NCBI GenBank assembly: GCA_028023455.1
Contig: JAQFVV010006454.1
Coordinates: forward strand, 1,380,729 to 1,444,728
Reading direction: 5' to 3'
Source of the DNA: Epiperipatus broadwayi
Taxonomy: Eukaryota > Onychophora > Udeonychophora > Euonychophora > Peripatidae
DNA length: 64,000 nucleotides
Shown: positions 24,501-34,950 of the stretch, piece by piece
Numbering within the stretch: position 1 is the stretch's first letter
How the letters are laid out: every line of letters starts with the position of its first letter
Position numbers and translations under genes: made by a program
Notes under the pieces: model-generated
Databases searched by the model: none
The model's input: the letters and a program-made list of their open reading frames with translations, nothing else
Told to the model about the DNA's origin: nothing

Positions 24501-27500
24501 ATATGCATATTTTAATGAACATTTTCATATCAAAGCTATGATTCTATATGTATGAATAATAGTTTAATATATGCTATTGGTGTCTATCAGGATTATGTTA
24601 GTTTCTCATATAGATTGCTTGTATGAATGTTTTTGGATAACAGATCCTGTAGTGCTACCAGTTTTCAATTCACACTCCACTTGTATAATTGTCATGCTTC
24701 CTGTATAACAAGTGATGTCTACCACCCTTATATTGATCTATAAAACATTATTAATTATTCAACACATCTTTAGAAATTCTACAGTCAGCAAGCTTGGAAT
24801 GCTCTATTTTTTGAATCTGCCTCTTTTCCAGGTAAACTTATCCTAATATTATCCTTATAATATGGGATATACAAAAATTAATAAGAATAGAACTAATTAA
24901 GTCTCTTTTTTTTTTCTTAATTAATATATAGAGTATAATAAAAAACAAGATTGTAATTAAATTACAATTATTTTTTTAGTTCACATTAATCAAAACTAAA
25001 ATTAGATTAAAAATACTTTCTTAATTAAAAATTTTAATCATTTAAAGTATAGACTGGAATGCACTTTTATAATTATATGTACATATGCACTAAATAAATA
25101 CGTTTGTTTTCTTTCTTTTTTTAGGTTAAAAGTGTAGTTTTTTGTCAGAATTTGGAATAAATAAAGTAAATTACTTGTATCAACTGAAAAAAAAAACAAG
25201 AAATAATATTACTTAATTAATAATTAATTGAACTCCAAACTTTATTTTAATTAATTATATACATACATTTTATCTGTGTTCATTTCTTCTGTTTTTTTTT
25301 TAAACTTTAAGCGATCAGAGTGAGTTATCAATCATATTAAGGGGACTCATAAGTTGTAAATAGTCATTGAAATTTATTACTATCAATACTCAAGTAAATA
25401 TTAATTATAAAGAAAATATCGGTGGCTTTAATTCATCAATTTCTACTTAAGATTTCTAAAGATATCATAATATCAATAATTAGAAACAATAATGCTTGGA
25501 GACTAGTCATTTCAGGTATCTGGCCTATTTCAAACCCTAATTAGGCAGGCATTGTATCATCAATAAACAAGTAGAAACTATAAACAAATTATTAAGAACA
25601 GACTATTATAACTCAGGAAATAACATCAAGTGGGTGAGTACACTGGTAACTCAATAAAATATCTTCTCAGGTATACAGACAATATATTTTATTCACTTTC
25701 ATCTCTTGGTTTGATGTCAAGTGCATATTTAAATAAATAACAAGTGAATATCATCTAGCCGGGCACCACTAGATTATCTGAACCTAGACACAGTTATATC
25801 TTATAACCTTTTCACATGTACTGGGTTTGAATCCCTTTCTGGTACTTTATTTCTAACAAAAATGGAGGATTTTGCTTTTAGACCACCATATCACTATATG
25901 CACTCACATTTAGCTAAACATAAAACATCCTTAAACTAAAGTGGAGTATAAAATTTATTAGACAGAAATCATTTCTTAGATCTTAACATAATAAATGTGT
26001 TTCAATATCTTTATAAGTTTTACTAGCTCAGATTATACTATTAATTTAGGATGGCAATTCACTCATCCTTGCATGATATAGATGATGGAATGGTGGTTAT
26101 TATAATTATTCACAAATGTCAACTAAATACCATGAAATCACTTATTTATCTATGGCCTTTAAACATTTATCTAGCTCATTAATTCAAACATGATGATGAT
26201 GATGATAATGATAACAATAATAGTTCCATCCACAGCTTTAGGACTAAGCCTAATCATAAAACTTAATTTTTAAAGAAATTCAATAACTATTGCTTAATCT
26301 TAGTATATCTAATCAAATCTTAAATAATTAATATTAACCATTGATGATGAATGATCACAACTAATAAAGAATACTCTCAATGAAATATATACGCCTCATT
26401 TAATAAAACAATTTAACATTTATTAATGCATTACCAACATATACATACAATTTAAAGATAAAACTAAGAATTTATATGAATAATAATGATAATAACAATA
26501 ATCGATTATTGGGCAATCATAAGATCAATTTTGAGTTCTTCCCCATTTCCCATCAAAGATATATAAGGTATATTAAATTGGATACTAAGTTTGCTAAAGT
26601 TTTCTCTTCACAAAAAAATATTTCATTTAAAAAAATATATATATTCACTTTTTGGCACACATACTTTTATAATCTAACATGTAAAGTAGAATGGTTTAAA
26701 AAAATGTTAGTAGAATCGGAAAAAGAAGAATTCAAGAAACAAGTTTTTAAATTGCTTCTCCCCCTTCCCGCTTCAGCTCTGGAGATCGCTATTCTTTTAA
26801 TCAAAACAAAAATAACCTAATATTTTTAACGCTATATATGTCTATTATTCATCCATTCACATGCAATTATATACGTGTAACAACTTAATATATTACTGTA
26901 CATGTGTGTGTTTATCCCCTTATAACTAAACATTATTTAAAAACAAAATAATAATACAAAAAAAAATCTTTTACATATTAACAAACATTTCATAATTTTA
27001 GATTAGTATACAATAATACCTTTACAAAATAAACTTCATTAATAAGCTGGATATACATAGAATTATTACTCAAGGTTATAACTATTTTTATTGAAGAAAA
27101 TTTTTTTTTCAATCGATTATGGTTGTTTTAAAGTTCTAAGAAAAAAAATACAAAACTTCATCTCTAAAATGTTACGAATAGTCTTTGAAATCATAAAAAG
27201 AAGATAGATAATGAAAATTCATATTGCCAGTCCCAAGGATTTAAACTTAGCTTGTTTAATGTTCATACTTTTGCAACAATCATGGTTTCTTTTTCTTGAG
27301 GCTTGTAATTATTTAATGGTTATGGGGATTGTGATATTATTTGCCACTGGAACTTTTTCTTTCCTTTCTTGTTAAGCATAATTCTTTCATTAGAATATAT
27401 CAGTTGTTCTCTCATTTGCAATTGTTTCTTACTGGGTTTAAATTCAGTCACTGGAATAATTGTACTAGATGATTTAATACTTACCTGTCAATTAATCATT

Positions 27501-28580
27501 TTTCTTCAGCTTTCAAATGCAGGTGAATGTTTCTTTTGCTCAAAATATCGAATTTTTCTTTTCAATCAGTCATCAGGTGTATAATATTTTAATTTCAGAC
27601 AAGACATTTTTTTTATATATGATATGCTGTTTCTGTGATGAATCAGGGATTTTCCCCAAACGAGACCTATATTTTTTTTTCTAGCCTGACATCCTTATAT
27701 TTTCACTCTTCAAAAAGCTTTATACTAAAAAAATGATTTTTAAATTGATATCTAGCCGAATTAAAATGCTTGTCTTCCTTAGTTTCAATGTTTTAAAAAT
27801 CTCTTTTCTGATTTTTCCCAGACAAGTTTTTATACTTTATTTTTTTTAGTTAGAGTGATAGTAACAAACAATATAAGAAACTTGCACTTACATGATTTTT
27901 GGAAAGCTTAATTTGTTTTTCAAGTAAAATTATCTTAAACGTTTCCCTTCTCACCTTACTGACAAATTTTGCACCACTATAAAACTCCAAATCTTCTCTT
28001 TGAAGATTTCTAGTTGGATTTTTGAGTCTTAAGAAATACAGACACAAACAAGAAACTTTTATAGCGAAACCTTTAAGTAAAAAAAATAATTTAACAGAAT
28101 TGTTTTTTTTCTTTAACATTTTTAATATGTACAAATCTAGATTTATTTGTGCAATGTACACACACACACACACTATCATTTATAAAGCTGGCCCATTAAA
28201 ACAATCTGAATGTTTTTTTAGAAATCATGATTTTAATATCTAAAATTAAATCCTTAACTTTCAAACCCCAAACTACAACTTTCAAACCCCAAATCATAAT
28301 CATAGAAAAACAAAAATAGAAATAGAATAAAATATTAGAATTTAGAAAATGTAGGTTAGCTTTGAAGAGAGTTTAATATTTGAAATATACAATGATAATT
28401 AAACAGCTTACACACACACTGTCTATATATGTGTTATTACTTTACATTTTTAACAAAAAATAAATATTGAGTAATTAAATGTGTGTACTATTCTTTTTGA
28501 GTTATTTATCAACACACAAACAAATAAAGAACATAATTGTTGCCCCACTCTCTTTCTGTCTTAAGTTTTTATAGAACTTG
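21510..28580. other. AT-rich DNA, no gene recognised
   Basis: ORFs at 23057-23350 (97 aa), 26476-26820 (114 aa), 27369-27584 and 27850-28179 have no family I recognise, and their Ile/Lys/Asn/Phe-rich makeup matches chance in this composition. A B-box-like TGGGTTTGAATCCC with a short T-arm-like stem lies at about 25820-25835 and may be a worn tRNA-derived SINE. Short (GAT)n runs occur near 26190. Confidence 0.4.
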
Positions 28581-28584
28581 ACAC

Positions 28585-28626
28585 CTTGTAGGGTTTAAAC
28601 TTGGGTGACCTATAGCTTCCTTTACT
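28585..28626 (-). repeat. tRNA-like B-box fragment, worn copy
   Basis: On the minus strand the order GGAAGCTATAGGTCACCCAA followed by GTTTAAACCC parallels the better preserved copies at 37510-37547 and 58575-58606 (GGAGCTTGAAAGTCTGGGTT then CAAATCCC). Probably a decayed tRNA-derived SINE end. Confidence 0.4.
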
Positions 28627-28712
28627 ATATAAAAATGTGATGATGATTTTTGTTCCACATTTTCTTTCATGCACATTATTACAAATTTAGCTAATGACTA
28701 AATTGTAATGGC

Positions 28713-28715
<3 letters not shown>

Positions 28716-28806
<91 letters not shown>
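28716..28806. repeat. (AT)n microsatellite, about 90 bp
   Basis: Pure AT dinucleotides that end exactly where the 401-bp ribozyme repeat begins. Confidence 0.95.
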
Positions 28807-28810
<4 letters not shown>

Positions 28811-28874
28811 TGCTTGCAAACTGATAGAAATGTTTTGCATAAACACTTGGAGTCAGTGTTTAGATCTAGTTTCT

Positions 28875-28936
28875 AACTCTATCCTTCACTGATGATAGCA
28901 AATAGCTTGAAATCAGCTGATCTGAGGGTGAGCAAA
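28875..28936 (+). ncRNA. Hammerhead ribozyme motif A (retrozyme copy 1)
   Basis: Stem I is CCTTCA pairing with TGAGGG (6 bp, one G-U), with a second CT/AG pairing beyond a small internal loop. The core is CTGATGA (28889-28895). Stem II is AGC/GCT with loop AAATA, with a U-U opposition where G-C is usual. GAAA lies at 28909-28912. Stem III is ATC/GAT around a short loop, with cleavage triplet ATC. The predicted cut is between 28922 and 28923. All invariant core bases are present; the U-U closing position is the main weakness. Confidence 0.65.
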
Positions 28937-29275
28937 TGAAAGAGATAGTTAATTCTGACTCTTTTGTCATTTATGTAAACAAATTTTACACTTGTTTTGG
29001 TGGTTTTGGTAAAACGCCATCTATTGATCATGAATAGCAAGTTACGTGAATAACTTGTTTTTGTTTTTCATAAATGTACCTTTAAAGGTTTCTTGCAATG
29101 ATATTATTGCAGAGACTTTGACTATGTGGTGAAACTGAACTGAAGTCAGACCCATATAGATATCTGGCTTGTTAGGCTGAGTTTGAAGATTTTACCGGTC
29201 TGAAAAATTCACGCTTGCAAACTGATAGAAACATTTTGCATAAACCCTTGGAGTCAATGTTTAGATCTAGTTTCT

Positions 29276-29337
29276 AACTCTATCCTTCACTGATGATAGC
29301 AAATAGCTTGAAATCTGCTGATCTGAGGGTGAGAAAA
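29276..29337 (+). ncRNA. Hammerhead ribozyme motif B (retrozyme copy 2)
   Basis: Same fold as motif A: CTGATGA at 29290-29296, stem II AGC/GCT with loop AAATA, GAAA at 29310-29313, stem III ATC/GAT, and cut predicted between 29323 and 29324. The only change inside the fold is in the stem III loop, consistent with retention of the structure or with recent duplication. Confidence 0.65.
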
Positions 29338-29438
29338 TGAAAGAGATAGTTAATTCTGACTCTTTTGTCATTTATGTAAACAAATTTTATACTTGTTTTG
29401 GTGGTTTTGATAAAACGCCATCTATTGATTATATATAT

Positions 29439-31480
29439 TGTAAATATCAATAGATCGATATTTATATTTTAAAAATTTGTTATTTGTTATTAAAAAAAAA
29501 ATCTCTTTAAGTTGAAGTTTACATATGAAATATTTAAATTTTTCTTTTATGTTTATTAAATATAGTTATTATTTGAAGTTATTATTTTATTTATATATAT
29601 TGATAGTACATCATTATAAATATTTAATTATTGAAATAAATAAGGACATATAAATTGTTGATTAAAAAAAAAAAAAGTATTTTATTTGCAATGATTACTA
29701 AATGTAATAAATAATTATTTATGTATATTTTAAAAGATGTCAAATTTTCGATTTGATACTTTTTATATGTATACTTAATATTTTATTTTTATTTTGATGT
29801 TAATTGTTGTAAAAGAGAACATACATATAACATGAGTTTTAAAATAGCATCTGCTGGCATAAAACCACGCGACAATAATAAGGAAGCCATTATTAGGATT
29901 ATTGCTTATTAAAAAAATGGGATATAGAACAAACAACTGAAGGATAGAATTTTATTACATTTTATTTCTTTAAAGTTTACCATTTTTAAAATACTGAAGT
30001 AACGTATATATTTTGTAATAAACATATAAATTATGACGGGGTAATAAGGATATATCGCAGCTAGGGCTGCATCATCATCATCGCTTTCATATATTCTAAA
30101 GCAATTTTTCAATGGAACAACTAAAAATTTCAACGTATAAATTTCATCGCGTCTGGAATTAAAAGCTGGTATAGCTATCTTAAATGTATTATCGTCAATT
30201 TAATTCTAATCTGAAAGTAAGTGTAATTGATGTGCTGGATTTAACATTTTAATAAAATATGCATATATTCAAGAATTAATAATCTTCTTTAATGAAATCG
30301 TTTCGTCGTTCTTTTAATAGAATGCATTCTAAAAATAAAAATAAAAAATATACAGATGAAAAAACTCATGGACTAAATTAATTCTTAAAAAGGACAATTA
30401 ACTAAGTGAACTTTTAAAAAGGTATTTAATAATTTTATATATATGTGTGATGTGTGGATATATATATTTTTGAGATTGATATATTTTTTTTTTTGTTTAT
30501 TTTTATTTTTCATTGTAAAATGTAACGTTTGTGAATGATCAATTTAAGCGTCTTGTTCTATTATAACATTAAACGTATAACAGATGATGTTTAAGATAAA
30601 TATTTAAATAATTTTAAAATCTGAAAATATAATTTATAAGTTGAGGTACCATATATTAATTAGTATCTTTATATTATAACTATTAGGCAGAAATATGTCT
30701 TTATATATTTATTGTTTATATTAATATTGAAATATTAATATTATTTAAAGTCAAATGATAACATAAATAAAAGATGTGCTATTTATTTTTATAAATAATG
30801 CCTTTGTAATTATTTAAAGATCGATACTATATTATTCTTATTTTCTTAATGCCAAAGTTATTAGTGAATTAATTGAATTTACGACTTAATAAAAGATAAT
30901 TTCTTATTTCATTTATTACTTGGTTTGTAGGTCACTTACATATATTTTTATACATACACATATTTAGAGGTACATAAATTTATATAGTAGATGTGTATAT
31001 TTGAATTTAATAAAAGTCCCTTTATTTTTGATATATATATTTGATTAGTTAGTCACATCAACCCAAAAGATAAATTATAATGAAAGATCTCATTGATTAG
31101 TATGATTTTAGATTTGTTTTATATAAAGCTAGCTGGGAGGGCAATTTAAACAATTTATTAAAATATAATTGGAACAAGTTTGTTTTTCTTCATTCTTTAA
31201 TATAAATGGAATAACTCATATACGTTCCATTATATTTAACTTGCTTAATTATGAGCTACCATATAGTTTCCATTGTATTATTTATATAACCGGGATAATT
31301 TTGTCTTTCTTCAATTTAAATGGAATGTAGCAAGTACGATCCATTATATTTAACTTGCCCAAACATGGGCTACCTTAAGTTCCATTACATTTGGAGCATC
31401 CAAGTGAGGCTATGAATTATAGGTTCCATTACATTTGGCTAGTCCAATCCTGGGGCCGCTACATATACGTTTCCATTACA
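29439..31480 (+). repeat. LTR element 2, 5' LTR
   Basis: 2042 bp, starting TGTAAATATC and ending TTCCATTACA. It contains the extra segment 30823-31089 bounded by AAAGATC, and at its end the spaced CCATTACATTTGG/CCATTATATTTAAC repeats. A GCAGCTAGGGCTGC inverted repeat lies near 30057. The minus-strand ORF 29909-30133 is the altered counterpart of the antisense ORF seen in element 1. Confidence 0.85.
30823..31089 (+). repeat. 267-bp LTR segment bounded by AAAGATC
   Basis: Present in both LTRs of element 2 (also 36328-36594) and absent from both LTRs of element 1, where a single AAAGATC remains. It is either a deletion between the 7-bp repeats in the element 1 lineage or an insertion with a 7-bp duplication in the element 2 lineage. 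Because both LTRs of each element agree, it predates the two insertions and defines two subfamilies. Confidence 0.85.
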
Positions 31481-31500
31481 TTTGGCGCAACAACTAGGGC
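31481..31500 (+). other. Primer-binding-site-like sequence, element 2
   Basis: TTTGGCGCAACAACTAGGGC immediately follows the 5' LTR, identical to element 1. TGGCGC would pair with a tRNA ending GCGCCA. Confidence 0.55.
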
Positions 31501-33199
31501 TAGAAATAAGCTAATTAGGGCTTGAAATACCCCACATACTTGAGATTAAGATGTCTAGTATATATATTAATATGAGATGTATGGTTTAAAGAAAAAGAAG
31601 CATTTTTGTGTGTTTAATTTTTTTTTTATATAAATGGAAATATTTTAGCCTTATGTTTAGATGGTGATGGTTAATATTATTGTATTTTTTTTTAGTGATG
31701 AAAGATAAATATAGTCATGAAGCAGTTTAATTTCAATTTAAAAAGTATATTGATGGTGTTGAATTATAGTATAATAATTTTGTACATATTTGGAAAGTTT
31801 GAGTTGTAGAAAATCTATAATTTTGAAGGTTGGATGGGATATTTGATTGTTGGAGTTTGGTTGGTTCTGTTGCAGGTATTGATGTTGAGTGGGGAGTTTT
31901 GTCATTGTCTTGAGGATGTGATGCATTCATGTCACTTGTGATTGATTAGTCTCATTCATTGCTCCAACCCAAATCTTGATGTTTATTATTATTTATCATG
32001 AAGCAGTTAACAGTAGTCCTGCCATGATTTTATCTTTAAAACTCCAGAGAGAGTAAGATATAATTATTTTAATGTAAGTATAATATTTGCCTCTAAGTCT
32101 CCCAAAGATGAGCAAGGAAATATTTATAAATAATAGCCCCTAAGACTTAAATATAAGCAGGGTAGTGTAATGGTGTTCTAAGAAAAATTATTATGGGTTG
32201 TAGTAGATAGGATAGAATGAAATGTGATAGTCATCTAAGTGTTCATGAAACATTGTATGCTTTGGGAGTAATGATTGAATTCTTTTATCTACATCAAAGT
32301 TGTGAAGTGCTAATCAATCTTTTGGTTGTCAATATCTGTCGGATCTTTGGAGGAATAGATAAGTATATAACTTAAATATATAACACCAAACTTAGGGACT
32401 AAATTAATTGATTATTGTTTGTAACAAATAATCTATTACATTGATTATCAATTAGGGTTTGAAAACAAACATATCGATGTTTTATTTTTTTTTTGTAAGT
32501 GACTTTTAAACATGAAATTCAATTAGTGAATATTTGTTAGTAGTAAACTGCATTAGTACAATTTTAGTAAAATATTTCGAGCACAAAAGTTAATAATAAG
32601 TGAAGTGGATATTTTTTTTTTTATGTGTATAAAATGGTATTAAGTATTAAAGTCCAGAAAATTTATAGGTATCGATTTAAGTATTTTATATTTAACTACC
32701 ATTATTTTGAATGAGAAAGTTGTCTCACTATATTATCAAATTAGTTATTTTAAGGCATGTGAACATTTAGTTGTAGTTTAAATATTTCAAGGTTATATTG
32801 AATTTGATATGAAGTATCCACATTTTAATATAGTATAAGTGTAGAATATTTATTATCATTAAATATAAATAAATGTTATTTAGTGATATCAGTTGTTACT
32901 CTCTGCATATATATATTTTAGAGAAATTTGTTGATGTTATGGTGATAGATAAGATTATTATTTTTTTTTTAAGCCAAGAAGTTCATGAGTTCAAATAAGT
33001 AAAATTTAGATTGTCAGATAGCTATTATATATTATAAGATTAAAAAGGCTTGTATTTTTAGTTAAAAAAATTGCTTGTTGGAATAATGATTGGAGATGGT
33101 GAGCCCTTGATCTGTGATAATTACTATATAGAAATAAATATATATATATATCTTAGATTTTTTTTTTGAGTATATAGTATTGTAGTTCTTATAATAATA
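31501..33199 (+). other. Element 2 leader between 5' LTR and ORF1
   Basis: 1.7 kb without a sense ORF. It is well conserved with 7151-8845 of element 1. Overlapping minus-strand ORFs at 31733-31930 are antisense and also present in element 1, probably incidental. Confidence 0.6.
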
Positions 33200-34270
33200 A
33201 TGGATAACAATAGTAATAAAATGCCAGTTAGTGGTAATTTTGATATGAGGAATTTTATGGAAAAACTGGAGGCTATGATGAAAACCAACTCTAATGAATT
33301 AAAAGATCTTAGAGCTGAAATGAAAATAAACTCTAATGAATTAAAAGATCTTAGAGCTGAAATGAAAATAAACTCTAATGAATTAAAAGAAGATCTTAGA
33401 GCTGAAATGAAAATAAACTCTAATGAATTAAAAGAAGATCTTAGAGCAGAAATGAAAGTCAATTCTAATGAATTAAAAGTTTTGGTAGATGATAGTATTA
33501 GAAGAGTAGAAATAAAATTTGATGAAAAGATGGAAAAATATAGAGAAGAGACAATAGTGGAAGCTAATTCTTTAAAAGCAAAAATTGAAGAAATAAATAA
33601 TGAAATGAAGGAAGAAAATCAAGGAATTATAGCCAGATTAGAAGTAGTTGAAAGAAAGACTATAAAGAAACCTAAAATTTTTGGTGAATACTATAGTGAG
33701 GATAAAAGAATTGATGAATCTGAAGAAATAAAATTAAATTCTTTAGGTGAAAAATTACTAAAGATTACGGATAATACCAGTAATAAATTTAAAGATAAAA
33801 TGCAAAATCTAGTTCAAAAATGTACCATTAATTGTGGAAACGTTTATACAAAAATTAATATTTACAAAGAAATATTCTTTACAAGAATTAACAATATAAT
33901 ATGTAATGTAAATTTTATGGAAGTAGAAATTGATCCAAATGGAAATTTAGGCAAAGTCAAAATAAAACTTAAATTCAGAAATAAAGAGAAAATTAAAATA
34001 GATTTTCTTGAGATAATTTATACCAGTAAAAATATGAAGAAAATTAAAGTAAAATTCAAAGAAATGAGTAGAGATAAGTTTAAAATAAATTATCTTAAAA
34101 GAAGTATAGATTTTATGAAAGATATTGGAAAAGCTAAAGTTAAACTTAAAGTTATAGATGGAAAGATAAATAATATTGATTTTCTTCAAGAAAATATAAC
34201 TAAGGAAAGAAATTTAAGTAAACCTAAAGTTAAACTGAAAATAATTAATATAATAATGTTATTGTTGTAA
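33200..34270 (+). CDS. Element 2 ORF1 (356 aa): coiled-coil plus basic-repeat protein, Gag-like
   Basis: Starts MDNNSNKMPVSGNFDM at the first ATG after the leader; element 1 uses the same start. Residues about 28-93 are tandem 14-15-residue units of the DLRAEMKINSNELK type, strongly coiled coil, and charged helix continues to about 150. VVERKTIKKPKIFGEYYS follows. After QKCTINCGN, residues 239-356 form four units of 29-30 residues, each with a basic KVKLK-like core. The protein is Lys/Glu/Asn-rich with no protease, zinc-knuckle or polymerase motif. The best guess is a structural Gag-like protein: coiled coil for assembly and basic repeats for RNA binding. This rests on position and composition, not on a recognised domain. 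One stop codon separates it, in frame, from ORF2. Confidence 0.65.
   Translation: MDNNSNKMPVSGNFDMRNFMEKLEAMMKTNSNELKDLRAEMKINSNELKDLRAEMKINSNELKEDLRAEMKINSNELKEDLRAEMKVNSNELKVLVDDSIRRVEIKFDEKMEKYREETIVEANSLKAKIEEINNEMKEENQGIIARLEVVERKTIKKPKIFGEYYSEDKRIDESEEIKLNSLGEKLLKITDNTSNKFKDKMQNLVQKCTINCGNVYTKINIYKEIFFTRINNIICNVNFMEVEIDPNGNLGKVKIKLKFRNKEKIKIDFLEIIYTSKNMKKIKVKFKEMSRDKFKINYLKRSIDFMKDIGKAKVKLKVIDGKINNIDFLQENITKERNLSKPKVKLKIINIIMLLL
33281..33480 (+). repeat. 42/45-bp tandem repeats encoding the ORF1 coiled coil
   Basis: About four to five head-to-tail units containing AACTCTAATGAATTAAAAGA and CTTAGAGCTGAAATGAAA. Units are 42 or 45 bp, so the frame is kept. Element 1 has only about one and a half units here, so repeat number varies between copies. 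Confidence 0.9.
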
Positions 34271-34276
34271 AACAAA

Positions 34277-34438
34277 ATGATTTTCAAGAGTTCTTTAATG
34301 TTGAAATTACATCAATCTGATTTGCGATTTTTAAAGGATTATTTAGAAAATTTGAATGAATACCATTCAAAATTATCCAGAGAATTGTTTTTAATTGAAT
34401 CTAGAATAAGTAAAATAAAGACTTACTCAAGTCGATGA
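34277..34438 (+). CDS. Element 2 ORF2 (53 aa), unknown helical protein
   Basis: An ORF of 53 codons in the same frame as ORF1, beginning six bases after the ORF1 stop. It reads MIFKSSLMLKL, then DLRFLKDYLENLNEYHSKL, ending KTYSSR. Its TGA overlaps the next ATG as ATGA. The same layout and nearly the same protein occur at 5739-5900 in element 1. The spacing suggests either coupled translation or that ORF1, 2 and 3 were once one longer reading frame. No family recognised. Confidence 0.5.
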   Translation: MIFKSSLMLKLHQSDLRFLKDYLENLNEYHSKLSRELFLIESRISKIKTYSSR

Positions 34439-34665
34439 TGTTTATCAAGATAGTCAAAGGAAAAGTAAGATTATCTGATAAAATAGCAACTATTATTGAT
34501 AAAGTTAAGAGTTATGTTAGTGCTTATGATCAAGTTACTATTTATGTAAAGGATATAGATGTAGAATCTAAGGAGTTCATAGCAAAATCTTTAGATACTT
34601 ATCTCAAAATTATTCAAAAGCAATTGAGTTATACCAAAATGCTATATGAAAATCTTGTAAATTAG
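34435..34665 (+). CDS. Element 2 ORF3 (76 aa), unknown helical protein
   Basis: Identical in translation to ORF3 of element 1 (5512-5742), even though ORF1 has diverged in its middle. The protein has a basic N-terminus (KIVKGKVRLSDK), a central DQVTIYVKDIDVESKEF stretch and a helical C-terminus. It starts within the ORF2 stop (ATGA), in the -1 frame relative to ORF2. Function is unknown. Stop codons follow and no further ORF precedes the 3' LTR. Confidence 0.55.
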   Translation: MMFIKIVKGKVRLSDKIATIIDKVKSYVSAYDQVTIYVKDIDVESKEFIAKSLDTYLKIIQKQLSYTKMLYENLVN

Positions 34666-34932
34666 GGCAAACTTTTTCACAAAGTTTAACATACTGGAAA
34701 TTCTTTACAGGAAGAATTGAAAAGGCACTTTTGATTATTATTTTTTTTTTTTTTAAGAAAACTTGGACAAATATCTAGATGATCTGAAAGATAGATATAA
34801 ATAAATGAATGTGGTTATTAATAAGAAAAATAATATTCTTTAAACCATGTTAGTCCTTAGAAAGATTACAAATTTGAGAAGTTTTTCGATATTTCATAAT
34901 TAATTAGTTATTTGCAAAGACATTTTTTTTTT

Positions 34933-34950
34933 CGGTGGATTTGAGGGTAA
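34933..34950 (+). other. Polypurine-tract-like sequence, element 2
   Basis: CGGTGGATTTGAGGGTAA lies directly before the 3' LTR, matching element 1 except for the last bases. Confidence 0.45.

Larger units (their letters stand above)
28807..29430 (+). mobile_element. Retrozyme-like direct-repeat element with two hammerhead motifs
   Basis: A 401-bp unit (28807-29207) followed by a partial second copy (29208-29430, 223 bp), about 97% alike by eye. Each copy contains a type-I hammerhead-like fold on the plus strand, exactly 401 bp apart. Cutting at both predicted sites would release a 401-nt RNA (28923-29323). This direct-repeat arrangement with hammerheads is what defines retrozymes, small non-autonomous retroelements whose RNA circularises and is copied by another element's reverse transcriptase. 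No ORF is present. TA-rich DNA lies on both sides, and LTR element 2 inserted immediately after the second copy, so any original right flank was displaced. Confidence 0.7.

Noticed and set aside
26476-26820. 114-codon ORF starting MNNNDNNNNRLLGNHK
   Set aside because: No recognisable domain, Asn/Lys/Ile-rich, no splice-site or neighbour support; expected by chance in AT-rich DNA.
33200-34665. Reading ORF1-3 as a complete Gag-Pol
   Set aside because: No protease DTG/DSG, reverse transcriptase YxDD, RNase H or integrase HHCC/DDE landmarks are present in any frame of either element.
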